This document shows positions 60,006-64,000 of a DNA stretch of 64,000 nucleotides, piece by piece (the first letter of the stretch is position 1; each line of letters begins with the position of its first letter). The position numbers and the translations under genes were made by a program. The DNA lies in contig NC_134751.1 of assembly GCF_050436995.1 (NCBI RefSeq), positions 5,456,001-5,520,000 on the forward strand, read 5' to 3'. Under the pieces are notes generated by a model that was given only the letters and a program-made list of their open reading frames with translations, was not told the DNA's origin and searched no databases. This stretch comes from Anticarsia gemmatalis. Taxonomy: Eukaryota > Arthropoda > Insecta > Lepidoptera > Erebidae.

Positions 60006-61284
60006 TGTTTGTAAAAAGTCACCGCGGCTCTATGTTATAAGGGAAATGTCTTTCTTTTTAATTTAATATTGTTTTACATAAGAAGCCACTTCTTACCAAA
60101 GGTAAAAGAATAAAGAAAAGCAATATATTCACCCCAGCACCTAATTAAATTCATAAAAATACACAAACCTGTGTATTCAGATGGGTATTTCGCAAAAAGT
60201 AAATTTATACGATATGTTAATTAGATATAATTTGCGATTCGTTTCACGGGCTGAAATCAACGTATCGAAAATAATTGAATCATTAAATTGCAACGTAGAA
60301 ACAATAGCGGGGAGGACCGTTATTGTTTAACATAGTATCATAATTAATTATAGCTAAAGCAATAGGTTCAGAAGCGAGGTTAGATTTACATTTCATTCTC
60401 TGAGCGGATTTATAATCAGTCTACGTTTCTTTGATGCGGCTTATAAAAAAATAGTGATTTATCAATTTAATTAGATAACGTGAAGTTAAAAATGTGTTAG
60501 TAACATTCACGTGTACGATTTTCAGACGCAAATATTATGAGGATTATCCAAATAATTTATAAAAACCTATTTGAAATTGATTTAAGATTGAATTTCACTC
60601 CGCCGTTTATTTTACACTACGTCCGGAGAATCACTTTCCCAAAGCCCAATACATAAACGGCAACGCTATAAGTGTACAACATAAACATCCAAGCCCTTAA
60701 GTTGCAGTGCCCTCTACATCTGTAACGACCCATGTGACGTACACAAACAAAATAAAACAGTAATACGACAACTGGATTCGTCCTTTATCGCTGAAGGGAT
60801 GACCAGCCGTAGGGGGCTGGCGCCGACACAGTCGGTACCGGCATTATACGAAATTGATATCAATAAAGTATTATATTGGAGAAAAATTGGGATTTCTATG
60901 TTAATGATCGCGTAGGAGGTACAGTTGTGGCCAAAAATACGTATCAGGAAAATTTTTACACGTGCCTGATAAGGTACTGTCAAATGGTTTGTTACAAACA
61001 TAGAATTATGTAGTCACAATATAAAGATATTTATTTAAAAGATTAAAAACGTTTACATGATTGAAGGCTATATCATATTTTCCTAACAGCACTTTGTTTG
61101 ATTATTCTGACGCTGAAATAATCAACAAAACAACCTGTCTTTGAAATATGTTTTTAGTTTCATGTAGAAGATTGATACTAAACTCCGGATGTCTAATAAA
61201 AATGTTTATGTACTTATTACCGTGATTGTACTCAATTATTGCAAGAACATAATAAATTATAATGGGCATTATTATATGTATAAA
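60006..61284. other. intergenic, no gene recognised
   Basis: A CCAGCC/GGCTGG hairpin lies at 60803-60820. A 95-codon - frame (60714-61001) shows no family features. Confidence 0.4.
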
Positions 61285-61341
61285 AGATAATCAGTCACAA
61301 TTTACTTTTTATAAAAGAACCTTGATTGTGACTGATTATCT
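61285..61341. repeat. 57-base hairpin
   Basis: agataatcagtcacaat (61285-61301) pairs perfectly with attgtgactgattatct (61325-61341). Loop 23 bases. Confidence 0.8.
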
Positions 61342-64000
61342 GATTATCAAATTATGAATTTTAAGTACTGAGTCCGTGAAATTACGTACATGTCTTCCAC
61401 ATGCAGGTATGATCCCTTAAGGTCAATCTAAATACAGGTATAAGTATTAAGTAAGACAAACCGACCGCGACATCAAATAAAAATGACAAAAATATGCCCA
61501 AAAGTAACAAAAAATCAAGACAAAAATTACGAACAAGAAAACGCTTCGCTGTCTTTCTTCCAACGGTCGGCTAATAACTAAAATCCTTATTGTATGACTT
61601 CCCATAAACTTATTTAACCGGATCAACAAAAATAAAATTGTCTGGCGTTCTCGTAGACTGCAATTGTTGCTTTATTTTTCAATGTATTTCTGTTTGAAAC
61701 AAAGAGCAGACAGCAAAGACCCGTAATGAGAAAATGAGAATTGGATTTGCTTTGTCAGCCCTCAGTCGCAACTATGCAAAGGATGGGATAATACAAAGAA
61801 TACGAAGGCTTATAAGTAATTATTGCTTTTAATTAGTTGCTGAAATTGTACGGCTCTTGGCTGGATTAACTTTTGCATTCTATACTATTCATTACATTTT
61901 TCAACATAGACACTAATACTGCTATTTAAAATCATAAAGCCGACTGGCAGTTTTTAACACATACATAGTTTTCCGTAAAAATGTAAAATAGTACTTTAAT
62001 TAGCTAAAAATAAAACATAGTTTTTTTCGCCTAAATTTGATGATACTCATATAAAAATAAAATAAACAACTCAAAATAAATTTAGTCTATCTTCGAATTT
62101 ACTCTAAATAAATCCCATCTTGTTTCAAATCTGGAGTAAATAAATTGTGGTCCCGACCTTTAATTCGGTGGAGCGGAAAATACTTGATAAAAGTGAAACG
62201 GGATATCTTATCCAGCCATCAGAAGTGTGTCACAGAGTAAATGAACCCTTTTCCTTGAGACAAACTAAAAAAGATAAAATGTTCCTTAGCGTACATTAAA
62301 GCCGTGTTGGCCTGAGAAGGCCATAAAAAGGCAGGCTTCTGCGTCTCGCGGGACAGCCTTGCCTCAGTCCACTGAGTCAAATTAAAGTATAGAGTGGACA
62401 ATCGTACTTTCGTGATTGCATCTGTAAAATTAAATGATACCGGTGCGTCTTTTTGTTCTTTTTATGCAAATAATATTTTTTTGGTAACATAAATTATTGT
62501 AATCCTGATTTTAAAAAGTTTGGTTACATTAATTGGTGAGAAATTAACTAAAACAATATAAGACGGTCTATTCTATAAAAATGAAACTTTTCTAAATGGG
62601 TTTCAACTGACTTTTAGAACACATATGTATGAAATTAGCTAGCACATTGTCCTGAAAAATCTGATGAACAGAACATTAAAATCGTTTCGTCTTCTCTACG
62701 GTGTCGTAAGTCTACGAAGCCAAACGATATCAGTCGTCGCGATGCCCTCCGCTCCACCTAGTTACAAGCTTTGGAGCGTGAAATTTTATCGAGAGAATTA
62801 ATCTTTAAAAGTTTCCCGACTGCGCCCTTTTGTCTTAGACCTGCCTGCAATAAAATTTATTCCTATTTCTAATCGGAAACAGATAATTTCGAGGGGACGG
62901 AACTCCCGTGGGCTCAATGATCTTCGTTCCCATTTAATAGAGGAAAGCGGATAATATTGGTAATTATAAGTACCCAAATTATTTATTAGCTTACTTGAAG
63001 ATGATATGGATAAGTATGGTTCATGAATAAGTAAATATGATGATCGTATTTGCCATATTGAGGGTACAAAGGTCAGCCTTATATCTGCCTACACAAATAG
63101 TATTGAGAAAATAGGATTACACCTACCTTGTAATTTTCTGCAACACTTATTTTTTTTTTAGACAAAAAGCCTTCTTTAGCATGACATCAACTTACTTTAA
63201 TATACGATAAATTTAATTTACTTGTAAAATGTTCATATTAAATAATAATTTTGCTATATTTTTAATCGCAATTAACTCGTAAACCGAACTTTTACAGAAT
63301 TAATTAATTGTTGCGAAACATTAAAATGAATAACGCTTAGAGCTGGCGAAATTAAACTCATTAGGTTGGCAGCAGTGGCTCGGTGATGCCAACCGCAAGC
63401 TTTTTGTGTTGCCAGTGACAAATGAACAGCACCCTGAGTGCCTCGCACTGAGTTGATTTCCACAAGTTGAGTTAGGTTGTACAGACGCGCCTGAAAATAA
63501 CTTGCGACAGTTTTCTACCTACGAATTTCACTATAAACTACACTACGTTTGGTAAATGTTTTCTCTATTTTAAATAATTCAGACATTTTCTAAGAATGAT
63601 TTAAGCCAGCTCTGTTCTTTAATTACTGTGAATATTTATAATACTTTAAAGTTTCAAACTTTAAACGAAGAGTTGTGAAGAAATTACGTAGTAAGTGAGA
63701 AATATTTTTATACCTAAAATTGAGACACTATCGAATTGCGTTTAAATGTGCATATTTGTAAAATACAATATACGTTTACAAACATATAAACTTATAAAGT
63801 AAACACTGTAATTTTAACAGCACGCTGAGTTTTTTCATAAAACATTTCAAAATCTCTTTATATAATTAGTCTTTGACAATAATTGCGAGCGTTGAAGCGT
63901 GTTTCCTCAGCGAAGTTGAGTAAATGCTCTCTTACGGAGGCCTATTCATTTGTATTTAACATGTTCCCAGCTTGAGTTATAATTCTGTCGCGTTATAAAT
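61342..64000. other. intergenic, no gene recognised
   Basis: AT-rich with somewhat more complex patches at 62290-62400, 62690-62930 and 63350-63460. No exon, RNA gene or repeat boundary could be supported. Confidence 0.4.

Noticed and set aside
1..64000. CRISPR array, bacterial operon or phage content
   Set aside because: No regularly spaced direct repeats with unique spacers and no dense coding. The window is insect nuclear DNA.

Overview
The window is AT-rich nuclear DNA from a moth or butterfly (Lepidoptera). Three things point there. First, two intronless bombyxin-type insulin-like peptide genes. Second, many repeats of lepidopteran type: Helitron-like elements with CTAG ends, tRNA-derived and 5S rRNA-derived SINEs, and RTE-clade LINE pieces with GAT-repeat tails. 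Third, scattered degenerate relics with very few convincing ORFs. I cannot name the species from the sequence alone.

Positions 1-4760 are the gene-bearing part. A bombyxin-like gene on the + strand (CDS 789-1067) and a second on the - strand (CDS 4259-4531) face each other, about 3.2 kb apart. Both encode signal peptide, B chain, Lys-Arg, C-peptide, Gly-Lys-Arg and A chain, with the insulin six-cysteine pattern. Their promoters share ordered sequence blocks and a TATA box 106-107 bases before the ATG. The gap between them holds a Helitron-like element (2090-2512), a fold-back element with about 90-base arms (2956-3189) and smaller repeats. The left edge (71-244) carries a small retrotransposed insertion between 13-base direct repeats. 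It joins a copy of the bombyxin 3' end to the 3' end of an RTE LINE.

Positions 4760-64000 hold no gene I can recognise. This is about 59 kb of AT-rich DNA with embedded repeats: a broken RTE reverse transcriptase (about 21080-22110) followed by a 72-base tandem repeat, two 5S rRNA-derived SINEs (about 16214 and 23143), several tRNA-derived SINEs (about 15400, 26853, 35319, 38911 and 59895), LINE tails (about 13785, 14470, 34809 and 59300), CTAG-ended Helitron-like elements (9537, 26234, 43196 and 51222), an inverted-repeat MITE (30102-30375) and several strong hairpins. Patches of higher complexity and GC could be regulatory DNA or parts of a large intron, but nothing in the sequence proves it.

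Functionally, the two genes should yield two secreted insulin-like hormones with almost identical A chains. The C-peptide between them is unusually conserved and ends in Gly before a dibasic site, so it has the form of an amidated peptide. That conserved C-peptide, the shared promoter blocks and the chimeric retro-insertion carrying a bombyxin 3' end are the observations most worth following up.
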